Source: Psychroflexus aurantiacus (GTDB lineage: Bacteria; Bacteroidota; Bacteroidia; Flavobacteriales; Flavobacteriaceae). From it: DNA of 64,000 nucleotides. Position numbers and translations under genes: made by a program. The notes below the pieces were generated by a model. That model made no database searches. It saw only the letters and a program-made list of their open reading frames with translations, and was not told the DNA's origin. Position 1 is the first letter of the stretch. Each line of letters begins with the position of its first letter. Positions 25,587-35,107 of the stretch are shown piece by piece. The stretch is taken from assembly GCF_010820555.1 (NCBI RefSeq), contig NZ_JAAIKD010000005.1:248001-312000 (forward strand), given 5' to 3'.

Positions 25587-28404
25587 AATGCGCTTCCAGC
25601 CAGTTTTGTCCGGTACCCATATCCACATCTAAAGGCACATCAAGTTTAAAGGCATTTTCCATTTTGTCTTTGACCAGAGCTTTGAGTTCTTCGAGTTCAT
25701 CTTTATGCGCATCGAAAACCAATTCATCATGCACCTGTAGGAGCATTTTAGACTTGAAGTTCTTTTCCTCCAGGGCTTGGTAAATATTGATCATGGCTAC
25801 TTTAATGATATCGGCAGCGCTCCCCTGTATGGGTGCATTCACGGCGTTACGCTCGGCCGCGCTGCGCACCACATTGTTTCTGGCATTGATGTCTTTCAGA
25901 TAGCGTCTTCTGCCCATCACGGTTTTAACGTAGCCGTTTTCCTTGGCAAATTCGACCTGCTCGTCGATATAATCTCTGAGTTTCGGATAGGTCTTATAAT
26001 AGGTTTCAATCAGTTCCTTGGATTCCGTTCGGTTTAAATCGGTTTGATTGCTTAAGCCGAAGGCAGAGACCCCGTAGATGATTCCGAAATTTACGGTTTT
26101 GGCATTGCTTCGCTGTGCTCTAGTCACCTCTTCAATATCGACTCCAAAGACTTTAGCGGCAGTGGAAGCGTGGATATCTTCCCCGTTTTTGAAGGCTTCG
26201 ATCATGTTTTCCTCCTGACTTAAAGCGGCGATGATCCTCAATTCGATTTGAGAATAATCGGCAGCAAGTAAGACGTGATTTTCATCTCTGGGTACAAAGG
26301 CTTTTCTCACTTCCCGACCGCGTTCAGTCCGGATAGGAATGTTCTGCAGGTTAGGGTTGTTCGAACTCAATCGCCCGGTGGCAGCCACCGTTTGCATAAA
26401 TTCGGTATGCACGCGTTTGGTTTTGGGATGAATCTGCTTGGGCAGGGCATCCACATAGGTGCTCTTGAGTTTGGAAAGCTGTCTCCACTCCAACACCTCC
26501 CTCACGATTTGGTGTTCTTTAGTATATTGAGATAAAACATCTTCTGCGGTAGAATACTGACCGGATTTGGTCTTCTTGGGTTTTTTTGCAATTTCCAGCT
26601 TCGCGAAAAGAATTTCTCCGAGCTGCTTGGGAGAACCGATATTGAATTCCTCCTCCGCTGCTTCATAAACCGACTGTTCTAAGCGCTTGATATCTTCATC
26701 GAGCTTTTCTGAAATATTCTCCAATGCAGATTTATCCAGGGTAATGCCTTCAATTTCCATAGCCGCAAGAACCCTTAGTAACGGAATCTCAATGTCTTTG
26801 AACAGGGGCTCGTTGGAAGCTTCTTTCAATTCCTTTTCAAAAAAGGTCTTGAGCTGGAAGGTGATATCGGCATCTTCCACAGCGTACTGCGTCTGGTCTT
26901 CCAGGTCTACTGTGCGCATGGACCTTTGATTTTTCCCCTTACCAATCAGGTCTTCAATGGGCTGTGGTGAATAGTTGAGGTAAGTCTCCGCCAGGACACT
27001 CATGTTATGACGCATGTCCGGGTTGATGATGTAATGCGCCAGCATGGTATCAAATAGGGGGCCTTTGACTTTTAAGTTATAATTGGCCAGCACTTTAATG
27101 TCATACTTCAGATTCTGTCCGATTTTCTCAATTTCTTTAGACTCAAAGAAAGGTCTTAAAACTTCAATGAGTTCCTGGGCTTCGTTCTGGTCTTCCGGAA
27201 AAACGACATAATAGCCTTTGTGGGCTTCCCATGAAAACGCAATCCCCACTAACTCAGCATCGAGCGTTTTGAGGCTCGTGGTTTCCGTATCAAAACATAC
27301 CGAAGTTTGCTTCATGAGCCTGTCCATAAACAGTTTTACAGACATCTTTCCTTTGACGTACTGGTAGTGATGGTCTGTGGTCTCCAGGGTCTTATAACCG
27401 TCGAAATTCGCCGGATCGACGTTGGCAGCGTCGGTATCATTCCCGAAAAGCGAAAACTGTCCTGCACCTGCTGTTGGTGAGGCTGTTTTTGAAGAGGTTT
27501 CTTCAGAGGCCGCTTCACCTTTGTTATACATTTTGACAAACTGCTCCGTCAGTCTTCGAAATTCCAGATCTTTAAAAATCTCCAGGACCTTTTCTACCTG
27601 AGGAGGTGAGACTTCATATTTAGCTTCATCGAAGATGACCTCACAATCGGTAAAGATGGTGGCGAGCTTTTTGGACAGGATTCCAAGCTCGGCGTTGGCT
27701 TCGATTTTCTCTTTCATTTTGCCTTTCAGCTGGTCGGTGTTTTCCAGTAAAGCTTCCATGGAGCCAAACTGCTGAAGGAACTTTTTGGCTGTTTTTTCTC
27801 CAACCCCCGGCAATCCCGGGATATTATCGGAAGCATCGCCCATCATCCCCAGAAAGTCGATGACCTGCTCCGGGCGTTCGACGCCAAATTTTTTCTGAAC
27901 TTCGGGAATACCCCATTTCTCAACGCCATTGCCCATTCTGGCCGGGCGCTGCATGAATATATTTTCGGTGACCAGTTGTGCGAAATCCTTGTCTGGGGTC
28001 ACCATATGGACCTCGTAACCTTCGGTTTCGGCCTGCTTGGCCAGGGTGCCAATGATGTCATCGGCTTCCATGCCTGAGATTTCCACGACAGGAATTTCCA
28101 TGGCGTGAAGGATGTCCTGAATGATGGGAATAGATTCTTTGATGACCTTTGGCGTTTCATCGCGATTGGCTTTGTAGGCTTCATACATTTCCTTGCGCTC
28201 CTTGCTTCCGTCTTTGTCGAAACACACGGCCAGATGGTCCGGGTTTTCGCGTTTGATCACATCAAAGAGTGAATTCATAAATCCCATGATGGCAGAGGTG
28301 TCCTGCCCTTTGGAATTGATTCGTGGATTCTTGATGAGGGCATAATAGCCACGGAAAATCATTGCGTAAGCGTCTACAAGGAAAAGTCGTTTTTTGGAAG
28401 CCAT
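25585..28404 (-). CDS. polA: DNA polymerase I
   Basis: 939 residues with all three domains: N-terminal 5'-3' exonuclease (FLVDAYAMIFRGYYAL, GMEADDIIGTLA), a 3'-5' exonuclease with an intact DTET motif (CFDTETTSLKTLDAE) suggesting active proofreading, and the polymerase with motif A (ADYSQIELRIIA), the motif B region (RSNAKTVNFGIIYG) and motif C (VHDELVFD). It serves gap filling and primer removal. The gap upstream (28405-28809) holds a repeat-like CACAAAGG/CCTCTGTG stretch and the divergent promoter, with no gene seen. Confidence 0.96.
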   Translation of the reverse strand: MASKKRLFLVDAYAMIFRGYYALIKNPRINSKGQDTSAIMGFMNSLFDVIKRENPDHLAVCFDKDGSKERKEMYEAYKANRDETPKVIKESIPIIQDILHAMEIPVVEISGMEADDIIGTLAKQAETEGYEVHMVTPDKDFAQLVTENIFMQRPARMGNGVEKWGIPEVQKKFGVERPEQVIDFLGMMGDASDNIPGLPGVGEKTAKKFLQQFGSMEALLENTDQLKGKMKEKIEANAELGILSKKLATIFTDCEVIFDEAKYEVSPPQVEKVLEIFKDLEFRRLTEQFVKMYNKGEAASEETSSKTASPTAGAGQFSLFGNDTDAANVDPANFDGYKTLETTDHHYQYVKGKMSVKLFMDRLMKQTSVCFDTETTSLKTLDAELVGIAFSWEAHKGYYVVFPEDQNEAQELIEVLRPFFESKEIEKIGQNLKYDIKVLANYNLKVKGPLFDTMLAHYIINPDMRHNMSVLAETYLNYSPQPIEDLIGKGKNQRSMRTVDLEDQTQYAVEDADITFQLKTFFEKELKEASNEPLFKDIEIPLLRVLAAMEIEGITLDKSALENISEKLDEDIKRLEQSVYEAAEEEFNIGSPKQLGEILFAKLEIAKKPKKTKSGQYSTAEDVLSQYTKEHQIVREVLEWRQLSKLKSTYVDALPKQIHPKTKRVHTEFMQTVAATGRLSSNNPNLQNIPIRTERGREVRKAFVPRDENHVLLAADYSQIELRIIAALSQEENMIEAFKNGEDIHASTAAKVFGVDIEEVTRAQRSNAKTVNFGIIYGVSAFGLSNQTDLNRTESKELIETYYKTYPKLRDYIDEQVEFAKENGYVKTVMGRRRYLKDINARNNVVRSAAERNAVNAPIQGSAADIIKVAMINIYQALEEKNFKSKMLLQVHDELVFDAHKDELEELKALVKDKMENAFKLDVPLDVDMGTGQNWLEAH

Positions 28405-28769
28405 AGGTCAATTTTTGTTGAATGTAAATTTAGTTGAAATTATGGCTTAGCCAAAATTGAACCTGCTGTTTGTTTGGATTAAAATAGTGAATTTACTCCA
28501 GTGCCACGGAGTACGCCAAGAGTAAGCTTTGTGTCCTCTGTGCCTTTGTGGTGCATAATAAAACGCTTTAGTGAATTCGATAATTTAAAAATTTCGAATT
28601 CACTTCTCGATGTATCCGACTAGGATGGACACTTGAGGTGTTCCTCGACTACTTCAGTGGAACACGGAGGCAGACATCCGGCTGAGTTTTAGAGAAAGGT
28701 TTGGTGGTCTGCTGCATATGTCATCTGGCAGGATCAGCATAAATACTTCTAAAACTTTATATAAAGCGG

Positions 28770-28799
28770 TTTGTCGCTAATTTGCGAGGTCTATATTTG
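28770..28799 (+). promoter_or_regulatory. Full Bacteroidota-type promoter of the metallophosphoesterase gene
   Basis: TTTG at 28770-28773 and TATATTTG at 28792-28799 are separated by 18 bp, matching the -33 TTTG / -7 TAnnTTTG consensus. Transcription would begin near 28805, only a few bases before the ATG at 28810, giving an almost leaderless mRNA and supporting that start. Confidence 0.7.
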
Positions 28800-28809
28800 C
28801 AGAAAAAAA

Positions 28810-30036
28810 ATGCGGTGGATCATCTCAATAGCCATTTTACTGGCTTTGGAAGTATATGCGTTTCAGGCGTTTAGAACGCTGTTTAAATTCTGGTGGAGCT
28901 TATCGGCCTATGTGGCCATCACGCTTGTCGCGGCGGGCCTGTTGATATATTCGTTTTACCAGCCTGCACCGCATGGGTCTTTGACCGGGTTTCGAGCCTA
29001 TATGATTGGTATTTTCCTGAGTCTTTCAGCTTTAAAACTCAGCGTTGTCGTGGTGATGTTTGGTGAAGATACCCTGAGAATCCTGATTTTTATTTTCAAT
29101 AAACTTTTTACGTCATCGGCTGAAAATCTTCCTTCACGCCGCAAATTCATAAGCACACTCGCATTGGGTCTTGGCGCCATTCCTTTTCTGTCTCTGCTTT
29201 ATGGGATGTATAAGGGGAAATACAATTTCAAAGTCCTGTCCTACGAGCTGGAATTCGATAATTTGCCGGAAGAATTTGACGGGTATACGCTTACGCAGAT
29301 CAGCGATATACATAGCGGGAGTTTCGATAATGAAGAGGAGATTAACTACGCTGTAGATCTGGTGAATGAACAGGAGTCGGATGTGATTTTATTTACCGGA
29401 GACCTGGTGAACAATCTGGCTGAAGAAATGAAGCCCTGGGTTCCCGTTTTTTCACGACTGAAAGCGAAAGACGGAGTTTATTCCATACTTGGGAATCACG
29501 ATTATGGAGATTATTATCAGTTTGCAAGCAATGATAAAAAGCAGGAAAATTTTATGGATTTGGTCAAGGTGCATTCCGATTTAGGCTGGGATTTGCTTCG
29601 AAATGAACGCAGGGAAATAAAAAGAGGAGAGCATAAACTGCATGTGATAGGGGTTGAAAACTGGGGCAAAGGCGGTTTTAAAAAAGCGGGTGATTTTGAA
29701 AAGGCAGCGGAAGGTGTAGATCCTAAAGAGTTTAAAATTCTGATGAGTCACGATCCTTCGCACTGGGATGAGGTGATCAAAGGTCATGAAAAAGAGGTGC
29801 AACTCACCTTGAGCGGACATACTCATGGGATGCAGTTTGGAATTGAAATTCCAGGCTGGTTCAAGTGGAGTCCTGTTCAGTATCGCTACGAACAGTGGGC
29901 CGGGCTTTATGAAAATGCGAAACGGTTTATTAATGTGAACCGCGGGTTTGGTTACCTGGCCTACCCAGGTAGGGTGGGAATCTGGCCGGAGGTCACCGTG
30001 ATTAAACTGAAACGCAAACCTGCTTCTGAAGCCTAA
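28810..30036 (+). CDS. Membrane-anchored metallophosphoesterase
   Basis: 408 residues from MRWIISIAILL. An upstream ATG at 28771 lies before the promoter and is rejected. Four to five N-terminal hydrophobic helices (to about 160) precede a calcineurin-like phosphoesterase domain with its metal-ligand blocks: QISDIHSG, FTGDLVNN, LGNHDYG, MSHDPSHWD and LSGHTHGMQFG. It resembles YkuE/YaeI-type lipid or nucleotide pyrophosphatases; the substrate is unknown. Confidence 0.88.
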   Translation: MRWIISIAILLALEVYAFQAFRTLFKFWWSLSAYVAITLVAAGLLIYSFYQPAPHGSLTGFRAYMIGIFLSLSALKLSVVVVMFGEDTLRILIFIFNKLFTSSAENLPSRRKFISTLALGLGAIPFLSLLYGMYKGKYNFKVLSYELEFDNLPEEFDGYTLTQISDIHSGSFDNEEEINYAVDLVNEQESDVILFTGDLVNNLAEEMKPWVPVFSRLKAKDGVYSILGNHDYGDYYQFASNDKKQENFMDLVKVHSDLGWDLLRNERREIKRGEHKLHVIGVENWGKGGFKKAGDFEKAAEGVDPKEFKILMSHDPSHWDEVIKGHEKEVQLTLSGHTHGMQFGIEIPGWFKWSPVQYRYEQWAGLYENAKRFINVNRGFGYLAYPGRVGIWPEVTVIKLKRKPASEA

Positions 30037-30068
30037 GAAGAGCTGTCTAAAAATCCATTTTTTTGTCA

Positions 30069-30114
30069 TTCTGAACCTGCCTGTCTGCATCAAGCAGACA
30101 GGTTTATTTCAGAA
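30069..30114. repeat. Nested palindrome, TTCTGAA...TTCAGAA with CCTGTCTGC core
   Basis: Outer arms TTCTGAA / TTCAGAA and inner arms CCTGTCTGC / GCAGACAGG. A second copy of the composite element type at 25472-25522, downstream of a gene end. Confidence 0.65.
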
Positions 30115-30234
30115 CCTTAATAATGGATTATCAATCTATATTTAGACCTAAAAATTCCCGAAGCGTCAGGCCAAGGTGGCAATTTAATGTCGTGAGACAG
30201 CTTCTTTAAACTAACTTCAGAATGCTGATCCATT

Positions 30235-30633
30235 TTATTTTGCATTAATCATCCAGTGGACTCCATACTTGTCGGTTAGTCTTCCGTAGTATTCACCCCA
30301 GCTGGTTTTCTGGTATGCTGCCAAAAGCTTTCCGTCTTTCACTAAGGCGTCAAAAATGTCCTTCCCCTTGTCTTTATCATCCAGGTCTATACTCATCTGG
30401 ATTTTAGTTCCTGAGGTTAGATTAGCGTCTGGAGAAGCATCATTTCCCATGATGTGAAATCCGTCACCTACCAGTTCGGCGTGCTGCAGCTTGTCTCTGT
30501 AATGCTCAGGAAGGTCCTGGATTTGATCCTGATAGGTTTGACGGTTAATGATTCTGCCGCCAAAAATGGATTGATAAAAATGGAATGCGTCTTTACAATT
30601 TCCTTCAAAAGATAAGTAGGCCTGAATGTTCAT
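30235..30633 (-). CDS. VOC-family (PhnB/glyoxalase-like) protein
   Basis: 132 residues. NIQAYLSFEGNCKDAFHFYQSIFGG is the typical N-terminus of PhnB-like vicinal-oxygen-chelate proteins, and the C-terminus ends in the conserved DKYGVHWMIN. Cytosolic; the substrate is not known. Monocistronic. Confidence 0.88.
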   Translation of the reverse strand: MNIQAYLSFEGNCKDAFHFYQSIFGGRIINRQTYQDQIQDLPEHYRDKLQHAELVGDGFHIMGNDASPDANLTSGTKIQMSIDLDDKDKGKDIFDALVKDGKLLAAYQKTSWGEYYGRLTDKYGVHWMINAK

Positions 30634-30683
30634 GATTCTTGTTTTTTTTAAAATAAAAATTTAGCCCCACTTTTTCCATAAAT

Positions 30684-32531
30684 CTATCCTAAACCTTGCT
30701 TTCTAAAGTCCTGTTTTTGATTGTTTATCCAGGTGTCAACTTGCTTTTCCAGGTAGTTTAACGGCAAAGCCCCACTGCCAAGAACGAGGTCGTGAAACGC
30801 TTTGATATCGAAATTTTCGCCCAGTTCGTCTTCAGCTTTTTGTCTGAGTTCACCAATTTTAAGCATACCGATTTTGTAACCTGTTGCCTGTCCGGGAATA
30901 ACCATATAACGTCTAACCTCTGCTTGGATAGCGCCTTCCGAAATCGATGAGTTTTCGCTAAAATACTGAATGGCGTCTGCTTCAGTCCAGCCTTTGGAGT
31001 GAAGTCCCGTATCGACCACCAATCGGATAGCCCTCCAGATTTCGTTGACCAGTCTTCCAAAATCATAATACGGATTTTCATACTGTCCCATTTCCTTGGC
31101 CAGTTTTTCAGAATATAAAGCCCAGCCCTCCACATAGGCATTGTAACCGCCTTGGGTTCTGAATTTTGGTATATCCTGGAGTTCCTGAGCTATGGAAATC
31201 TGCATGTGATGTCCGGGATTGCCTTCATGATAAGCCACGCCTTCCAAAGTCGTTTTTGGCATAGAAGACATGTCCGAAAGATGCACATAGTATGTGCCGG
31301 GTCTGGATCCGTCTGGAGTTCCTGCCATATAATGCTGAGGTGCGCCATCCTGTTCCCTAAAAGGCTCAACACGCTTCACTTCTAAATCCGCTTTGGGTAA
31401 AATGCCGAAGTAGTCTGGAAGTTTTTTGGTGATTTCATCGATGTATTTAGTAGCTTCCGTTAGGTAAGCTTGTCGTCCTTCGTCCGTATTTGGGAAATAA
31501 AATTGCTCGTCTTCATTTACAAACTTGAAGAAGGCCTGCAAATCACCGTCAAAACCAACTTCCTCTTTAATCGATTTCATTTCTTCCTGAATACGCTTCA
31601 CTTCTTTGAGACCTATGTCATGAATTTCATCTGCAGTGAGGTCTGTTGTGGTGGAAGCATTCAGTCTGTAGTTATAATATTCAGTTCCGTTAGCATGCCG
31701 GCTTACACCGGTTGGCTTCTCTTCCGTATTGGGCAATTCGTTTTCAGTCCAGGCAATCAAATTTTCGTAAGAAGGTTTAAAGGCATTTAATAAAGCTTCT
31801 TTTGAAGCCTGTTCCAGTTCTTCTGCCTTTTCTTCTGATATTAAGTCGTCCTCGAGTAAAGCTCCTATTTTTTTCTTCATGTCTTGGTAAATCGCTGAAG
31901 TGTCATCACTCTCGTCAAAAGGCTGGCCGGTTATAAGCGATTTGCTTTGGTTTTGAACGATTTCCAGGGCAAAACGCGGCGGAAGAATGTTGTTTTCAGC
32001 CTGAGACTTTGCGCGATCCAGCAGCTGATTTGTGGCCCGATCCATTTGCTCAATCCGACTGATATAAGCTTCCATATCTGAAAGGCTGTCGACTTTATGA
32101 AAGTTGATAAGCATGTTGGGCAGGCGTGTGTGGATGGACGTCATCTGGTCGAATATATATTGCATAGGAGCATAGTTGACTTCCTTTTGCTTCATATCGC
32201 TTTGATAAATCCACAAATCATAAGACAGCTGACCTTGCTGATCGAGCTGCTCATAATCAAACTCTGCCTTAAGCTCGTCAACAGATTCCTGCATCCATTT
32301 TGCCTCTTCCTTCAGCGCTTCCATGCTCATGTCATCCAGCTCTCCATAGCGGTCTTTTCTGCCAAGGGCTGTGAGTCTTAACGGGCTGGTTTGAAGGGAT
32401 TCTTCGTGTTTTTCATCAAGCCAGGTGGTTAATTTTTGGTTGAGGTCTTTTTGTTCAGAAGCTTCCTGACAGGATATTCCTATGAGCAGGAAAGCAAGAA
32501 AAAGGTACGAGAGTTTTGAATTTTTAGTCAT
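30684..32531 (-). CDS. DUF885 lipoprotein, putative zinc carboxypeptidase-like
   Basis: 615 residues with a lipoprotein signal (LIGISC lipobox). The DUF885 core includes GVAYHEGNPGHHMQ, where HExxxHH resembles a metalloprotease zinc site, then EGWALYSEKLAKEMG and a C-terminus with GQATGYKIGMLKI. Members are thought to be M32/M3-like peptidases, but function is inferred. A second DUF885 gene enters the right edge at 63805-64000. Confidence 0.85.
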   Translation of the reverse strand: MTKNSKLSYLFLAFLLIGISCQEASEQKDLNQKLTTWLDEKHEESLQTSPLRLTALGRKDRYGELDDMSMEALKEEAKWMQESVDELKAEFDYEQLDQQGQLSYDLWIYQSDMKQKEVNYAPMQYIFDQMTSIHTRLPNMLINFHKVDSLSDMEAYISRIEQMDRATNQLLDRAKSQAENNILPPRFALEIVQNQSKSLITGQPFDESDDTSAIYQDMKKKIGALLEDDLISEEKAEELEQASKEALLNAFKPSYENLIAWTENELPNTEEKPTGVSRHANGTEYYNYRLNASTTTDLTADEIHDIGLKEVKRIQEEMKSIKEEVGFDGDLQAFFKFVNEDEQFYFPNTDEGRQAYLTEATKYIDEITKKLPDYFGILPKADLEVKRVEPFREQDGAPQHYMAGTPDGSRPGTYYVHLSDMSSMPKTTLEGVAYHEGNPGHHMQISIAQELQDIPKFRTQGGYNAYVEGWALYSEKLAKEMGQYENPYYDFGRLVNEIWRAIRLVVDTGLHSKGWTEADAIQYFSENSSISEGAIQAEVRRYMVIPGQATGYKIGMLKIGELRQKAEDELGENFDIKAFHDLVLGSGALPLNYLEKQVDTWINNQKQDFRKQGLG

Positions 32532-32541
32532 ATGAAAGGGT

Positions 32542-32664
32542 TTAAATGGGTTGATTGGGTTTTTGCTGGTAAAGGGAATAGATCGTTAGGGCGGCATAAA
32601 GAACTCCGAGGCTTAGAGTATGGTAGGGTGTAAGAAGACCGAAAAAAATGTAAGGAACAGCCAT
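32542..32664 (-). CDS. Possible 40-residue membrane protein upstream of DUF885
   Basis: A short open frame (MAVPYIFFGLLTPYHTLSL, then GVLYAALTIYSLYQQKPNQPI) with two hydrophobic helices stops 10 bp before the DUF885 start. Strand and spacing suit cotranscription. It lacks a clear ribosome-binding site, and the call rests only on hydrophobicity and position. The rest of the gap to 32897 shows nothing. Confidence 0.35.
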   Translation of the reverse strand: MAVPYIFFGLLTPYHTLSLGVLYAALTIYSLYQQKPNQPI

Positions 32665-32897
32665 AAGAACATTTTAAATTCAACCTAAGTTAATTTAATA
32701 TCTGTTAAGATGCAAATCCTCGCAATAGCTAAGGCGGTATGATTCTTTAAAGCTTCGGGTTGCAGAGGCGAGTAAATATACCGTTTTGGTTTTAAGATGT
32801 GTTCGCTTATGAGCCTATAACCCTCTGGTTATGTTGTTTTCGCAGCTGAATTCTGTTTTTTTATCACTGCCTGACTCAAAGTTTATCAGAGGCGTTA

Positions 32898-34085
32898 TTA
32901 AAAAAGGGTATATCCAACTATCACGGACATCGTCTTATAATCAGAATTATAAAACTTATAGTTATGAAAAAGTTCTCTACTGCTAAAATACCTGAACTCC
33001 AGACTGTATTTGTCATCGTGTTTATACCCTAGTCCAAATGCAAGATTGAAACCTGTTTTGATTTCTGTGAACTTATTAAAAATGGATGCTTTGCTGCTGA
33101 AATCTGTAACGAAAGACCCATTTATAAAGAGCTTGGAGGTTTCATCTAAAAATAAATAATGCCTTATGCCCACAGGTAATTCAATGGAGGTATAATCAAT
33201 GCTCTTTTTCAAGACTGTCCTGTCGGACCTGGAATAGTCAGACTTAAAATATTGGTAGGTTGGCTCAACAATCACCGACCATTTGTTTTTATTAAAGGGC
33301 ATGATATATTCAGCCTCAATTCCAACTCTGAAATTAATACTATTGTCAAAGTCGGCATTTAAAGAATTGCTTTGAGTGTTATTAACCCTCAGGGAGGTGC
33401 TGTTTAAACCCGGTCTAAGTGTTAAGTGAAATAAGTTCTGTTTCTGTTTGTTTTCAAAATTGACATAATCTGAGCCTTCACATGCATTATATTTTACAAA
33501 AAGATCGATTAAATCCTTGCTCCTGTAATCTGTTTTTTCAACCTCATTCTTGGTGATGCCTTCACATTTCAAAGCATTCCATAATTGCTGCTTAAACCTT
33601 TCGTTTTCGGCAATTTCCGTTTTAGAACTTCTGTATTTTTTGTAAACCAGTTGTTCAACAGGGGAGTCCCCTGTATTAAAAAAGAACCTAAGAATATTTC
33701 CGTCTGTATACGCATACAGGCTGGCTTTTCCTTCCACTAATACCTTTAAGTAATGTTGTTCTTTTTGAAATACAGGCTTTTTTTCTTCACTTAAGGCGTT
33801 TAGAGTTCTGCCGGATCTGTCCATATCAACCTGACGCCTTACGTATTTTGATTTATCATAAATACCGAATTCTTTTGCAGATTCCAGAGTCATTATGACC
33901 TCTTTTGCATTCTCTGCTGACTTGAATGAAAATTGAGTGGGATTATTATTCCAGTCCACGTTTCTGATCAGGCCTTCTTTCCTTTCATCAGAATTGGAGA
34001 TGAAGTAAGCTTCTTCGAAAGAAATTTGGGAATAGCCATTGAAACCTATGACTAAAATTAGAACAGAAAAGACGTGTTTTATCAT
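32898..34085 (-). CDS. Secreted protein with C-terminal outer-membrane beta-barrel
   Basis: 395 residues from MIKHVFSVLILVIGFNGYSQ, a clear signal peptide. An ATG at 34106 adds seven unlikely residues. The N-terminal half is soluble (EEAYFISNSDERKEGLIRNVDW). The C-terminal half has repeating amphipathic strands (LRPGLNSTSLRV, FRVGIEAEYIMPF) and a terminal aromatic (VGYTLF), the pattern of small Bacteroidota barrels. Function unknown. Confidence 0.7.
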   Translation of the reverse strand: MIKHVFSVLILVIGFNGYSQISFEEAYFISNSDERKEGLIRNVDWNNNPTQFSFKSAENAKEVIMTLESAKEFGIYDKSKYVRRQVDMDRSGRTLNALSEEKKPVFQKEQHYLKVLVEGKASLYAYTDGNILRFFFNTGDSPVEQLVYKKYRSSKTEIAENERFKQQLWNALKCEGITKNEVEKTDYRSKDLIDLFVKYNACEGSDYVNFENKQKQNLFHLTLRPGLNSTSLRVNNTQSNSLNADFDNSINFRVGIEAEYIMPFNKNKWSVIVEPTYQYFKSDYSRSDRTVLKKSIDYTSIELPVGIRHYLFLDETSKLFINGSFVTDFSSKASIFNKFTEIKTGFNLAFGLGYKHDDKYSLEFRYFSSRELFHNYKFYNSDYKTMSVIVGYTLF

Positions 34086-34128
34086 TGCTTGAGCATTTCG
34101 AATCAAAGGGGTTTCAATTCCAATGCAA

Positions 34129-35016
34129 TTATAAACTATTTTCGTCGCTGTTCAATTTTAAGTTTAAGGAATCGGATTGATCGTAGTTTTTTAACTCTAC
34201 AATGGAAGCGGGAAGGCTAAAGCCGGCCGAAAGCAATGCGCCCATGACCTTATCCATCGCGTTGGACCTGATATTGATATGGTAAGATCGCTTTGTGGAT
34301 TCAAAGGTGTTAATCCAGAATCGCACTTTCAGGTTCACGGTGTTGGTGGCGAATTCATCAATAGCTATGCTGGGTTTTTTATCCCCTTTCAAAACCGAGT
34401 CTAGCTTGCTGAGGGTTTCCTCAATAATTTCCGAAGCTTTCCCCGGACTGTTTTCATAAGCAATACCCACAGTGAATTCATACCTCAGGAATCCGTCAAT
34501 GGTATAATTAAATAAAGGGTTCTTGAGTATGATGGAGTTGGGTAAGAAGACATCTCTGCCGTCCGGGGTTTTGATAAGCGTTTCCCGAATGTTGATGTCT
34601 TTTACAAAACCAACAATCTTATCGACTTCAATCAAATCATTTAATCTGAACGGACTTTTAAAGGCCAGGATAATACCCGCTAAGAAGTTTTCGCCGATGT
34701 CCTTTAGTGCAAAACCGATGACAAAGGTTAGCAGTCCAGCTCCTGCCAGAATTTTGTTGGTAAAGGCATCCAGGCCAAGCATATAAAGCGTGATGAGCAG
34801 CACAGCGGTCTTGAGCGCAAAGCTGATGATCTGCGATATAAAGGTTGCGGTGATGTGATTTGGAGACTTTTTTATGAGACGCAGCCTTACTCTTTTCTTG
34901 ATGAAATTGGCGATCAGAAATCCCGCAATCAGGAAGAGTAATGTTAACCCAAGGTGAATGTAATTCGTTTCAAAATACTGAATAATATCCTTATAAAAGG
35001 TTGTAGGATTTCTCAT
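34129..35016 (-). CDS. MscS-family mechanosensitive channel
   Basis: 295 residues: three N-terminal helices, with the pore helix region GAGLLTFVIGFALKDIGENFLAGI matching MscS TM3, then the beta domain (FRLNDLIEV) and the alpha/beta cage. It releases solutes on hypo-osmotic shock. It lies between an outer-membrane protein and the ABC permease, all minus strand. Confidence 0.9.
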   Translation of the reverse strand: MRNPTTFYKDIIQYFETNYIHLGLTLLFLIAGFLIANFIKKRVRLRLIKKSPNHITATFISQIISFALKTAVLLITLYMLGLDAFTNKILAGAGLLTFVIGFALKDIGENFLAGIILAFKSPFRLNDLIEVDKIVGFVKDINIRETLIKTPDGRDVFLPNSIILKNPLFNYTIDGFLRYEFTVGIAYENSPGKASEIIEETLSKLDSVLKGDKKPSIAIDEFATNTVNLKVRFWINTFESTKRSYHINIRSNAMDKVMGALLSAGFSLPASIVELKNYDQSDSLNLKLNSDENSL

Positions 35017-35107
35017 AGGATTTGTTTTTTAAAATTCTCAATTTACCCGAATGTATTAACTAATGTGACACGCCAGCTCGTTACATGCTCATGAACCTTA
35101 CCCTCAT

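Noticed and set aside
28440-28770. Gene in the polA/phosphoesterase gap
   Set aside because: No open frame with family features; only repeat-like CACAAAGG/CCTCTGTG sequence and the promoter.
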